Assembly (NCBI GenBank): GCA_030710605.1
Contig: CP092874.1
Location: forward strand, 19,191,205-19,255,204
DNA length: 64,000 nucleotides
Source of the DNA: Cordylochernes scorpioides
Taxonomy: Eukaryota; Arthropoda; Arachnida; Pseudoscorpiones; Chernetidae
Reading direction: 5' to 3'
Under the pieces are notes generated by a model. It made no database searches and was not told the origin of the DNA. It was given only the letters and a program-made list of their open reading frames with translations. This document shows positions 45,360-55,749 of this stretch, piece after piece. The translations under genes and the position numbers were made by a program. Numbering within the stretch: position 1 is the first letter of the stretch; each line of letters starts with the position of its first letter.

Positions 45360-45690
45360 ATATGAAACCATATTTACGGAAGAGCTTTTCTCGATACAAT
45401 ACCTTGAAATTATATGTATGTACCTCTACAGACCTATAAGCTTATGTCCATAGTTCACTAAACACCCCTAAGCTGCCTTCCATAGTAAATTCAGAGTACA
45501 TAAGAAAACCAATCCAATACAATAGTAGAGCGGTCTGGAGATTATTTTGGCGAAGCCGCTGAGAGGGTTCACTACTGATGAGCCAAGCCCTCTCATTCAA
45601 TAACTTTTGTCATTGTAGTAAGGTCTGTAGAGATAATATTTTATGATATTATTAAAAAGAAACGCATTGCCAGTATATATAATTGTTGAA
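45360..45690. mobile_element. Foldback, family C, uninterrupted
   Basis: Contains 'gagggttcactactgatgag', 'caagccctctcattcaataa' and 'aaaaagaaacgcattgcc'. The last part is the uninterrupted equivalent of the site where the mariner inserted at 55750. Confidence 0.65.
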
Positions 45691-45714
45691 AATATATTTA
45701 TTAGTTTTTATATC

Positions 45715-45775
45715 ATTCTAAGATTTTTTAAGCTCGAAAGCTTGATAGTCTTGATCAAGTTTTGAAAAGAAAGTA
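45715..45775 (+). ncRNA. Hammerhead-like motif, degenerate
   Basis: 'aagctcgaaagcttgatagt' followed by 'cttgatcaag'. It keeps the GAAA-AGCTT side only. Confidence 0.2.
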
Positions 45776-45847
45776 ATTCTTGGATGACATAGAATTGAAC
45801 CTTAGGTTCTCTATGTGTTGCTACTTCTTGGTGACTATGTAAATTTC

Positions 45848-46400
45848 TGTGATAATATGTATATAGGATTATGTACCCCCACCACAATATTATGTATCAT
45901 CTAAGGGTTTAAAAAGCTTTAGGCCTCGCAAGATGGAGAGAAACAAAGTTACAGGATTGCATCATCCAGGAAGTAAAGGTCATTGCCCTGGGCCCATAAA
46001 ACTTAAGTTCAAAGGCTTTCTTCTTCCTGGAGGATTGCAATCATGGCGGCAATGGAGGTACTGAGCCAAACACCTTTAAGGAGGACAAACTAGTAACGAA
46101 TCACCAGAAGCGCACGTGTAAGGATCTCAGCCAATGAGAAGTCTGAGATATTCGATGACAATTATCTCGGACAAGAAAAAGGCAGAACATAGGTGACCGT
46201 GCTACGAGCTAGATGTGCTCAACATAGGCTCCAACCAAGGCAGTGTACGCTCCATAGATGTGAAAGGCCAGCCGTCTCCGCCGTACTTTCTTCCCTCCCT
46301 CGCAGGTCCTATTCAAACCCATCCAGTTGTGTTGTTCTTCCCCTGTGGAACCTTTGTCCCTCGACCAAGACTGCGCCCTCCAACCTCATCCATCACCACA
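45848..46400 (+). repeat. GC-richer block, possible solo LTR
   Basis: Starts TGTGATAATATG and ends 'ccatcaccaca'. A TATA-like 'gtttaaaaagc' lies near 45907 and a CCAAT box near 46130. The composition stands apart from its flanks. No target duplication was found, so the LTR call is tentative. ORFs within (46193-46499) are short and without known domains. A promoter or exon of a host gene is an alternative. Confidence 0.3.
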
Positions 46401-46562
46401 TATATATATTTGAGGCAAAATTTTCTTATAAACGTTTTCATCAAAAGATTCTATATGGTATCGCATTATGACCACACACAAATACCATTTCAAATATAAT
46501 ATAATATTCAGAACAAAATATCAACGGTAGTAATGTGTATTTTTTTTTTTCATATTTACATA

Positions 46563-46703
46563 CTAGTGGGTCTGTTGACGAGTGGTATAAAACGTTGCTT
46601 TTTCATCAGCTACGAGACGGGATCGAATCCTGCATTTGGCACTTTTTTTCTGAATGAAAAATTACTTCAATGACCTTTAATTCTTGCAAAAGGCCAACCC
46701 CAC
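46563..46703 (+). mobile_element. SINE, first part (split by a LINE)
   Basis: Head with A box 'ttgacgagtgg' and B box 'gggatcgaatcc', then the body as far as 'ggccaaccccacc'. It continues at 47276. Confidence 0.75.
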
Positions 46704-47275
46704 CTGATAGCTCCTTATTTATTTATGCTTATGAGGTGATACAGCAGCGTATTTACAATTAGAGAGGGGACAAAATGAATTAAATCTAGAAAAAAGAAGT
46801 GAGGACATATCGGTCATTAAAGTCTGAGAGGCAAGGCCTTCAGCCAGTTCAGGGCTTCCCGGGTGACAGAATGGAGATTGGAGATTCCTCCATTGAATTT
46901 GTACAGCGGGCAGTCATCTAGTATATGGGTCATTGATTGTGGGACGTTGCAGGCACAATTTGGATCTTTGGTGTAGCCCCATAACTTCATCAGCTCTGCA
47001 CACCTTCCCTGACCTGTCCTAAAGCTCCTTATATTTCTTGAGGACTGTATTTGTTCCCTTAATAAGGCTTCACTCTGCTGCTGCCTACCCGGTATCTTCT
47101 CATCAATCCAACCCACCAACACTAGGAGACACACATTCTCTAACACTGACACTAACTTTATTTTTACAATCTTACAATTTATACATTTGCATGACACGTG
47201 GTCAATGGTCAAACAGAATAAAAGAGATTAATAATAAACACAAATAAATATTCACAGAATATACATTTTAACTCT
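46704..47275 (-). mobile_element. 5'-truncated LINE inserted in the SINE
   Basis: Flanked by 'caaccccacc' (46694-46703) and 'caacaccacc' (47276-47285). The minus strand ends 'cataagcataaataaataag', a LINE-like 3' tail. Carries the coding remnant at 46817-47212. Confidence 0.65.
46817..47212 (-). pseudogene. Non-LTR retrotransposon C-terminus
   Basis: The last ~75 residues of this 131-codon ORF read 'SFRTGQGRCAELMKLWG', 'NCACNVPQSMTHILDDCP' and 'LNWLKALPL'. R-T-G-x-G-R and the C-x-C...H-x4-C motif are typical of the region after the reverse transcriptase in jockey/RTE-type arthropod LINEs. The upstream ~55 residues may not belong to the original frame. Confidence 0.7.
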
Positions 47276-47396
47276 CAACACCACCAGTGATTGTAAGTAA
47301 ACTAAACGGGCCTCTGGCATACTTGCAAGTGCGAAAGTCACTAACTATTACCCATCATGATTATCATGGTCTGTACAATGTTTACTAGGAATAATA
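47276..47396 (+). mobile_element. SINE, second part
   Basis: Continues the body ('agtgattgtaagtaaac', 'gggcctctggcatactt', 'catcatgattatcatgg') and ends 'actaggaataataataa'. Confidence 0.75.
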
Positions 47397-47456
47397 ATAA
47401 ATATTTACATATATAATACCATATAATTCGGCTTATGATTGTAAAACGACATTTGA

Positions 47457-47665
47457 AATCCATCCCACAAGTGTTTCCTTCAAACGAAAGCGAAACACTA
47501 TGGGTTCGATTCCCATCCCTGGATATTTTTATTTTTCCGTTTATCATTACTCTTTACAATTCATCCTTTCATACTTCATCCCTAAGGTTAGAAATAGTCG
47601 TTATTTCTCCTTGAAAATAAATTTTGGTTTTTCGTTTGAAGGAAACACATGCGGGATGGTTTTCA
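47457..47665. mobile_element. MITE with ~30-bp inverted ends and a Pol III B-box
   Basis: 'gtgtttccttcaaacgaaa' faces 'tttcgtttgaaggaaacac', extended by 'ccatccca' and 'gggatgg'. Just inside the left end is 'tgggttcgattcccatcc', a tRNA-type T arm. The combination of TIRs and a T arm is unusual. Confidence 0.5.
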
Positions 47666-48710
47666 AAAATGTCGTAATATATTTATATACTTTAAGAATA
47701 TTTTTGAAAAAAATTACATATATTAAATATTTATATGGATATATGGCAAAACCCATCTTTACATTGTTTTATTATATAATCAGAAAATGTTTAACATCCT
47801 GATCTAAATCTCCCTTTTTTTTTTTCACAGAGTAACTTCTGTGACCACGGTGAGCTCTGGAAAGTAAAAAAGGAGCTCTATCGCTAATTATAAGAAAAGA
47901 TTGTAAGAGGTTCATTGTCTTTTTTTTTTTTCTTCTTCTTTCTTCAGAAGAAAAACTAGAAAAGAAAGGACGGTAAAATTAGCTTAATTAATGGATAAAT
48001 TAATGATGTCTATGTGAACGCTTTCTAATCTTCTTAAGAGAACTTATCGTCTGCTTATATAAATTTACATATCTTCTTTTGAGCTTTCCCCATTAACTTC
48101 TCTATTTACTATCTCTCTTAATTATTTATTACTTAGCTTTTAATTAATTAATTAGAGTAGTAAAAAATGTATTAGTCTGACGAAGGAAGGATTGATAATA
48201 AAATTTATTAATTTGTGGTCGTTTATTAATTTATTATGCAAATTATCGTTTGGTTAAAAATAACTACTGAGATTCAGGATTAAAGTCAATAATAATATTT
48301 TTCTATGAGCGATAATATTTGATAAATGCACTGTGTGAATATTATTATATAAAGTGGAAGTTTTAAGTGAAATTTTGCATATAAACATATTTTTAAAATA
48401 TAAGCAATGTATTTTAAATTTTTTCTAAGGAATTTTAATCATATATTAACGATTATATTAGTTTTAAAACAAATAAAATTATAATGTAAAATAATAGAAC
48501 TATAAATGGTGAAATTTTAATTACATATGTAAATTAATGAGTAACAAATGGATATATTATATAGATAACAAGAAAGCTTATTCACCTTCATCATATTAGC
48601 ATTCTATACTGAGATTTTGAACCAAAATGCTTTTTTTTAAGGGATAGGTGCCTCTTTTAGTATATGTATACATTCCTCCCGCAACACTATGTCATAAAAT
48701 ATTGTTTTTT
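47666..48710. other. No gene seen; AT-rich
   Basis: Single-copy, low-complexity rich. 47930-48200 contains polypyrimidine runs, but no ORF or repeat that I can name. Confidence 0.5.
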
Positions 48711-48890
48711 CAAATAAAAGACACTTCTGCCAGTAAATCTTTTTTATTGTCTCGACGTTTCGACAAAAGTATTTTCTAACGCTTTGCCAAATGTTTTAAT
48801 TTTTGTTCGCTCCTGACGAGGACAAAAGATTTTGGTCGAAACGTTGAGATAATAAAAATATTTACTGGATGAAGTGTCTTTTATTTGAAG
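48711..48890. mobile_element. Inverted pair of hammerhead-bearing termini
   Basis: 'ttcaaataaaagacacttct' faces 'gaagtgtcttttatttgaa', with 'gtaaatctttttt' and 'aaaatatttac' just inside. The plus-strand half carries the best ribozyme candidate (48810-48848). The other half keeps GAAACGTCGAG but has lost the CUGANGA core. No coding sequence. Confidence 0.6.
48810..48848 (+). ncRNA. Candidate hammerhead ribozyme, best match in the window
   Basis: Core CTGACGA at 48813-48819. Stem II at 48820-48837 ('ggacaaaa' against 'ttttggtc' with one mismatch or bulge). GAAA at 48838-48841. Minimal stem III A-C/G-T within 48841-48844 and T48845 as cleavage nucleotide (GUU, allowed but not optimal). Stem I is CTC (48810-48812) with GAG (48846-48848). 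The order and conserved bases match a type I hammerhead with a stem III too short to be stable alone. Activity untested. Confidence 0.45.
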
Positions 48891-51120
48891 AACTATGAAT
48901 GTCGGCCAGGCAGCCTCTATTTTTATGTCTTAAAATATTGTAAACAATAAACACCATATTGATAATATTGCTACAAGATATATTCAACCCTGCACAATAT
49001 TAAAACTTTAATTAAACTTCCAATATTCTTGAAATGATTAATTACTTTTCAATGTATTATATAAGCCTAGAATTCTTGCTCTAATTAGAGCTAATGAGGT
49101 ACCCTATATATTCAATCTGTGATTAAAACTTTCATAATTGGGGACAAATTACATGTGGTACAACTATGAATAAAAATATTAATTATTTTATACTGTTTTT
49201 TTCCATATGAATCTTGAAATTATATTAAAATTTATTTATACACTAAAGGAAGTGGAAAGTCTTTGATATCTCTTGTCGTTTTTTTTTTGTTTTTTTTTTT
49301 CGGAGACGGAGGTAATATTTTGTTCACACTTCGTTATCTCGTGTGTCTTCAATAATGGTCACTGTGTATCAAATATCTTTCAGCGTTATTGTCTGAATCC
49401 CGATATAAATGCAAAAAGATACAAATTTCTTAAGTTTGTCAATGAGTGTACATAAAATAATAGAATTTAAATTTTATATATTTATATAGGTTAATTAATT
49501 TTTTTTCACTATTACAGAAAATATGTAAATAGTATTGCATTCGACTATGCAAATTTTATTTATTTATAAGGCTATTTGAGATTAGGATTTTGATTTAAGA
49601 AGAGTAATTGACAATGAACTAAGATTTAATAATAAAAAAACATGAATATTAAAAATAATAAATTATTATATTATCAAATTACTAATAAAGATATTCCAAT
49701 ATAAAATTCAGTTTTAAAAGGAGTATAAATAAAGTCGTTTGAAAAAGGTATATAAAATTATATTAAAATTTTCTGAAATATATTTTAAAAATTTTGTATT
49801 GAAGTATTATGCGAAAAAAAAGTAGGTGCAAATATCGGCAATTTTTGAATGAAAATGCTTCTTCACGCACAATAAACAAATACCGATATATTTTGATTAT
49901 ATTAAGTTAATAAATTATAATACTAATTATGTTTTTATTTTTTACTTATATTGAAACACGTAAGCTCAAATATCGTTAACTCTAAAGTGGTATTCATAAA
50001 TAGCAGAAATATAAAATAATAACTAATTTCAAATAGATTTATATAACTTATTGAGATGTTATTGTTTTCTTTTGATATTTTAATTTTTGGGTCTTAATAC
50101 AAGTATATTTGTTTGATCGCTTATTGTTTATATATTCTATAACCGACTATTTTTTATATTGATTTAATATTTATTTGTTTATTTATACAATATACATTTT
50201 AAACAAATCTATTTTTTTGCGAATGTTATATCGAATTATAAAACGAAATTCGAAATATTATTCTTTTGTGAACAATAATAGTTTATATATTAACTTAAAA
50301 AAAAAAGAATATAATATATAAAAAGACTGATATGTAAAGGTAAAAGCAATTTTGTAGAAAGTACATTGCTCAATAATTACATTGGTATCGTTTGATCATC
50401 AATTTATCAAAGTTCGTGACAAGCTAATATATCACTTGGTAACTTATGGGCGTTAAATTATTCCTTAATAACAAAATTTTAAAATATTTACAGCATTATA
50501 TTGTGTATAGCTCATATAATATTAAAATGTTTAATAGATAATCCATCATTTTTTTCAATTATGCTAATAAAATATTTATATTTATTATTTTTTAAAATAA
50601 TTATTGTACATAAAATATTTAAACAGATATGATTTTACCTTAATAGATAATCCATCATTTCAATTATGCTAATAATATATTTCTATTTATTATTTAAAAA
50701 ATAATCCTTGTGCATAAAATATTTAAACAGATATGATTTTATTATACCATATTTCTTTCTTTATATAAATAATTTTGATATATATAATAATATTTTCGTT
50801 TTTAATAGTGACATTATTTATTCAAAAGGAACATTTTTGTTGTTTAAAAAGGATATTTACAATTTTAATAAAATGACACTGATAATCCAGGCTTCCAATC
50901 ACATTTTATCATTGCAATATAATGATTTTAAACTTCATGGCAACATTTTAAGTTTAATAGCATTAATGATTGAGGTTTGAAATTTTAAATATTGAACTCT
51001 TTCTTTTTAAAAAATATTTCTAATCAATTTAATCCATAAAGCTCCTTTACATAACATTAGTGATGATGCTATATGACTTTATATATTACGTTTTCATAAT
51101 ATATTGAATTATATATATAT
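48891..51120. other. AT-rich, no gene; one short tandem duplication
   Basis: 50532-50745 holds two ~107-bp units ('tagataatccatcattt' and 'aaatatttaaacagatatga'). The rest is low-complexity AT. The ORF at 50708-50980 lies partly in this duplication and looks random. Confidence 0.55.
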
Positions 51121-51995
51121 ATTAGATAATAAAAGGCATATATTGGATTTAAAAATATATTTATTTTGCCAATATTTCGGCTGGCTGAACGCCAACCTTT
51201 ATCGAGGCATTACATTTTTGTATACACAAACTCAGCGCCGCATAGTGTTATAATATCACAGTTGAAATCAATTAAAATACAGAGTAGGTGGGAGAAATTT
51301 GTGAATGTAAAAAATAATTATTATAAAAAATTGCAATCAAAATGTAAAATATATTAAAATATTAACGGAAAAATATGGGTTCTATCTTTATATTTTAAAA
51401 TGTTTTTAAAAAGTACATAAAAATAATGTAAAAATATATGTATCTATTAAAACATTTGAAAATGAATTTAAAATGATTTAAACAATAAACTGTAAGAACT
51501 TTTTTAAAAGGTTTAACAAAAAATGTGGGTATTTAAAAATTCATTTCAAAATTGATGGAGATCGATTTAAATGTAAGTAAAAAATATTTTATAAAAAGGC
51601 ATTGAAATGGAAATTAAAGCAATTTAGGAAGAATATATGAGAAAAAAAAAATAGATTAAAAAGTGGAAACTAAAAAAGTTTAAAGTATTTCATGTAATAA
51701 GTTATATATTTAATGTATCAATACTTTTGTGTATTAAAGCGATAAATGTAAAAATAATTAAACAAGTGGTATGTATTAATTACAGGTAATAACTAATGTG
51801 TGAAAAAAATAATTTAAGAAATCGCGGGTATTACAACAAAATTTAAAAATTCATTAAAGCAAAAAAAAATAAATTAAATAAAGCAAAGTTATGTAATTTA
51901 AAGAAACGGCACCTCTCCCTTTAAAAAAGTATAAAATAAGTCAATTTAAAAATAAAAATTGACTAATTGAAATTAAAATAATTAGACAAAAAAAA

Positions 51996-52109
51996 TTAAG
52001 AAGATCTAAATGGTGTGTAGATGTCTGGTAAATCAATTTTCCTATTAATGCTTTCTTTGTCTTCTGCAGAGGCCCAGCTTTCTAAGAACAATCGGCAGTG
52101 TTTCTCTTT
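51996..52109 (-). pseudogene. Penelope-like protein C-terminal tail (left half)
   Basis: About 37 codons ending at a stop: 'KHCRLFLESWASAEDKES' then 'INRKIDLPDIYTPFRSS'. F-L-E-S-W ... I-N-R ... L-P-x-x-Y resembles the extreme C-terminus after the GIY-YIG domain in Penelope-like proteins. The reverse transcriptase and endonuclease are missing. Confidence 0.5.
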
Positions 52110-52122
52110 AATGTTCTGGTAG

Positions 52123-52236
52123 AAAGAGAAACACTGCCGATTGTTCTTAGAAAGCTGGGCCTCTGCAGAAGACAAAGAAAGCATTAATAGGAAAATTGAT
52201 TTACCAGACATCTACACACCATTTAGATCTTCTTAA
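52123..52236 (+). pseudogene. Penelope-like protein C-terminal tail (right half)
   Basis: Same peptide as the left half, read outward on the plus strand and ending at TAA 52234-52236. Both halves are cut at the same codon, as expected if one truncated copy was duplicated by fold-back. Confidence 0.5.
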
Positions 52237-53183
52237 TTTTTTTTGTCTAATTATTTTAATTTCAATTAGTCAATTTTTATTTTTAAATTGACTTATTTTA
52301 TACTTTTTTAAAGGGAGAGGTGCCGTTTCTTTAAATTACATAACTTTGCTTTATTTAATTTATTTTTTTTGCTTTAATGAATTTTTAAATTTTGTTGTAA
52401 TACCCGCGATTTCTTAAATTATTTTTTTCACACATTAGTTATTACCTGTAATTAATACATACCACTTGTTTAATTATTTTTACATTTATCGCTTTAATAC
52501 ACAAAAGTATTGATACATTAAATATATAACTTATTACATGAAATACTTTAAACTTTTTTAGTTTCCACTTTTTAATCTATTTTTTTTTCTCATATATTCT
52601 TCCTAAATTGCTTTAATTTCCATTTCAATGCCTTTTTATAAAATATTTTTTACTTACATTTAAATCGATCTCCATCAATTTTGAAATGAATTTTTAAATA
52701 CCCACATTTTTTGTTAAACCTTTTAAAAAAGTTCTTACAGTTTATTGTTTAAATCATTTTAAATTCATTTTCAAATGTTTTAATAGATACATATATTTTT
52801 ACATTATTTTTATGTACTTTTTAAAAACATTTTAAAATATAAAGATAGAACCCATATTTTTCCGTTAATATTTTAATATATTTTACATTTTGATTGCAAT
52901 TTTTTATAATAATTATTTTTTACATTCACAAATTTCTCCCACCTACTCTGTATTTTAATTGATTTCAACTGTGATATTATAACACTATGCGGCGCTGAGT
53001 TTGTGTATACAAAAATGTAATGCCTCGATAAAGGTTGGCGTTCAGCCAGCCGAAATATTGGCAAAATAAATATATTTTTAAATCCAATATATGCCTTTTA
53101 TTATCTAATGAATTAAGTATGGATTGCTCTATTTTCAAAATATATATATATAGGTTTTTAACTTTTAATTAGACATTTTTAAT

Positions 53184-54079
53184 TTATATAGATGGAAAAA
53201 TTGTCGGGAGGAAATTGATCCATAGAAGCATAGGGCGCTTCTCCCGTCAAAATAGACGTCAAAACCAGACGCCATCTATTGACCGTCGCCGCAAACTAGC
53301 GGCCTCGGGTCGGTGACAAAGCCACAACACCAGCTTTGGCAAATTGAGAAGCGTCCACCTAGAGACCATGGTTTCGGGCTAATGGCCCTCGTCAGTCTAG
53401 GGCGGACTTTATTCCATGAGATCCACACGGGATCTAATGGAATCTTCACAATCTACCAAAGAGGTGTTTTGCTGGCAAGGTGGCTGGGCCAAATCTATGG
53501 CTAGAATATAGATGGAAAAATTGCCGGGAGGAAATTGATCCATAGAAGCATAGGACGCTTCTCCCGTCAAAATAAACGTCAAAAACTGACGCCATCTATT
53601 GACTGTCGCCGCAAACTAGCGCCCTCGGGTCGGTGACAAAGCCACAACACCAGCTTTGGCAAATTGAGAAGCGTCCACCTAGAGACCATGGTTTCGGGCT
53701 AATGGCCCTCGTCAGTCTAGGGCGGACTTTATTCCATGAGATCCATACGGGATCTAATGGAATCCTCACAATCTACCAAAGAGGTGTTTTGCTGGCAAGG
53801 TGGCTGGGCCAAATCTATGGCTAGAATATAGATGGAAAAATTGCCGGGAGGAAATTGATCCATAGAAGCATAGGACGCTTCTCCCGTCAAAATAAACGTC
53901 AAAAACTGACGCCATCTATTGACTGTCGCCGCAAACTAGCGCCCTCGGGTCGGTGACAAAGCCACAACACCAGCTTTGGCAAATTGAGAAGCGTCCACCT
54001 AGAGACCATGGTTTCGGGCTAAGAGGGCGTCAGTTTTTGACGTTTATTTTGACGGGAGAAGCGCCCTATGCTTCTATGG
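53184..54079. mobile_element. TIR element with internal 320-bp tandem repeats
   Basis: 'atccatagaagcatagggcg' and the following ~40 bases at 53217-53275 recur as reverse complement at about 54024-54079. The interior is ~2.6 copies of a 320-bp unit (starts near 53190, 53510 and 53830) containing 'gccacaacaccagctttggc' and 'cgtccacctagagaccatgg'. 'tttttaatttata' flanks both sides and may be a 13-bp target duplication. The 63-codon ORFs repeated in each unit have no known domain. Confidence 0.65.
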
Positions 54080-54324
54080 ATTTTTAATTTATATTTAGAC
54101 ATTTTCAATTTTAATTTAGACATTTTTCATTTTAATTTAGACACATGAACTTTTCTATAAAATATTTTTTTCAAATATTTCTTTTATTTTGCATCAAAAT
54201 ATATTTGGAGAATTAAGTCTTCAAAAATTTTCTATAGAGAGACATAAAAACTTTATAAATTTTTATACTACAACTATAAAAAAGTACGAAATCATATTAG
54301 TCAAAAAATTAATTTTAACATTTT

Positions 54325-54372
54325 GTTATTCAGTCGAGCTTTCGAGTATTTCTGCCCTTCCACAGGAGAAAA
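54325..54372 (-). ncRNA. Hammerhead-like motif, degenerate
   Basis: The reverse complement reads 'ctcctgtggaagggcagaaa' then 'tactcgaaagctcgactg'. Same family as 42427 and the right-arm insertion at 33720. Confidence 0.3.
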
Positions 54373-54447
54373 AATGAAAACGTATAAAAGGATGAATTGT
54401 TTATACATACATATCTGCATATTTACATACATTAGAAGATTTACATT

Positions 54448-54578
54448 TAAAGAAAAAGGAACACGACAGAAATATATAATTTTAAGAGTATACTTGTGTA
54501 TATGCAAAATTGAATTTATAGAGGGAGTAGAAAATGAACTATGGAGAAATTATGTAACTATTTTGTTATACAATTAAA
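54448..54578 (+). repeat. Direct repeat shared with 57170-57296
   Basis: 'aaagaaaaaggaacac', 'aatgaactatggagaaatta' and 'ctattttgttatacaatt' occur in both places. It follows the hammerhead-like motif above and may be the tail of the same element. Confidence 0.7.
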
Positions 54579-54877
54579 ATAAAATTAATGAAGAATGTGA
54601 TAAAAATGTGAAAGCTTTGTATTAAACTATTAGGGAAATATATTGGTCAGACAATTCGATATTTCTAATAATACTGTAAAATTTTTTTAGATACTATTGT
54701 TTATATTGTTAATTGTGTTTCTAATATTAAACTTCTATATATTATTATAAATGTATGTCCTTTTTGTTTGTATATATGTTACCAATGGTTAACTTAATTT
54801 TAGTGGATTTATAACATGATAGGAAGTGAGGTCTGTAAGGATTCTATCATTGTTTAGACCCAAGAATATGCAAATTA

Positions 54878-55140
54878 TATATAAAATGAAAGGATTTATG
54901 AGCACGAATGTTTCGGGAGATTCCATCCTTCAGTGCTGCATATATAATCAGAATCGTCCAATACAGTATTAGAGCTCTGAGAAGCGGTGTGGTGGATTAA
55001 ATTGGCGAAACCACTGGGAGGGTTCACCACTGATGAACCAAGCCCTCCCAATATATTTTTTCATCGCAGTAAGGACAGTAGAAGTTTGTATTATGTATAA
55101 AAGAAACATTCGTGCTTTTAAATCATTTCATTTTATATAT
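54878..55140. mobile_element. Family A foldback
   Basis: Left 'atgaaaggatttatgagcac' and right 'gtgcttttaaatcatttc' face each other. The core has 'ccactgatgaaccaagccct' and the 'tattagagctctgagaagcg' interior. Confidence 0.7.
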
Positions 55141-55194
55141 ATATATATCTTTTTTTTTTTTTGAAAATAGAGCAATCCATAGATAAATCTTTAA

Positions 55195-55385
55195 TTAAAA
55201 AGGCATATATTGGATCAAAAAATAATTTATTTTACCAATATTTCAGCTGGCTGAACGCCAACCTTTATCAAGGTGTTATAACATTTTAAAGTGTGTCCAA
55301 TGATAAAGGTTGGCGTTCAGCCAGCTGAAATATTGGTAAAATAAATTATTTTTGATCCAATATATGCCTTTTAAATTAAATATAT
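55195..55385. mobile_element. Minimal inverted pair of Penelope-like termini
   Basis: Two ~80-bp termini face each other with only ~30 bases between: 'ttcagctggctgaacgccaa' on the left and 'ttggcgttcagccagctgaa' on the right, each extended to 'aatatatgcctttt'. No coding sequence. Confidence 0.65.
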
Positions 55386-55749
55386 ATATAGATTGCGCGC
55401 TATTGCTTAGTATTAAAATATGCAAATTATCCAAATATTGGGATTATTTGTACATTTTGGAATCTAGGAGTGATTCTTGTAGTCTTCTGTTAAAAAAATA
55501 TTCAAATATTTTAGAGTGAAACCTTTTTTGTGACAATTGTCTTTACTGGCAATGTGTTTCTTTTTACATATATATAATCAAATATATTATCTCTACAGAC
55601 CTTATTACAATTAAAAGTTATTGAATGAGAGGGCTTGGCTCATCAGTAGTGAATCCTTTCAACTATGAGCCAAGCCCTCTCATTCAATAACTTTTATCTT
55701 ATAAGGTCTGTAGAGATCATATTTGATGATATTATTTTAAAAAGAAATA

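Larger units (their letters stand above)
51121..53109. mobile_element. 2-kb palindrome: head-to-head pair of truncated Penelope-like copies
   Basis: Arms 51121-52108 and about 52124-53109 are near identical with a ~15-base centre. Paired coordinates sum to 104230 at the outside and 104232 inside, so only about a 2-base indel separates them. Each arm, read outward, has a short coding tail (51996-52109 minus; 52123-52236 plus), ~800 bases of AT-rich 3' UTR, and the terminus 'ataaaggttggcgttcagcc' plus 'gccgaaatattgg'. No N run lies inside, so the contig itself supports it. Confidence 0.75.

Noticed and set aside
46193-46499. Overlapping ORFs in the GC-richer block as a gene
   Set aside because: Two overlapping frames of ~90 codons are open without a conserved motif; the composition explains their length.
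50708-50980. 90-codon AT-rich ORF
   Set aside because: Partly in a local tandem duplication, low complexity, and no family recognised.
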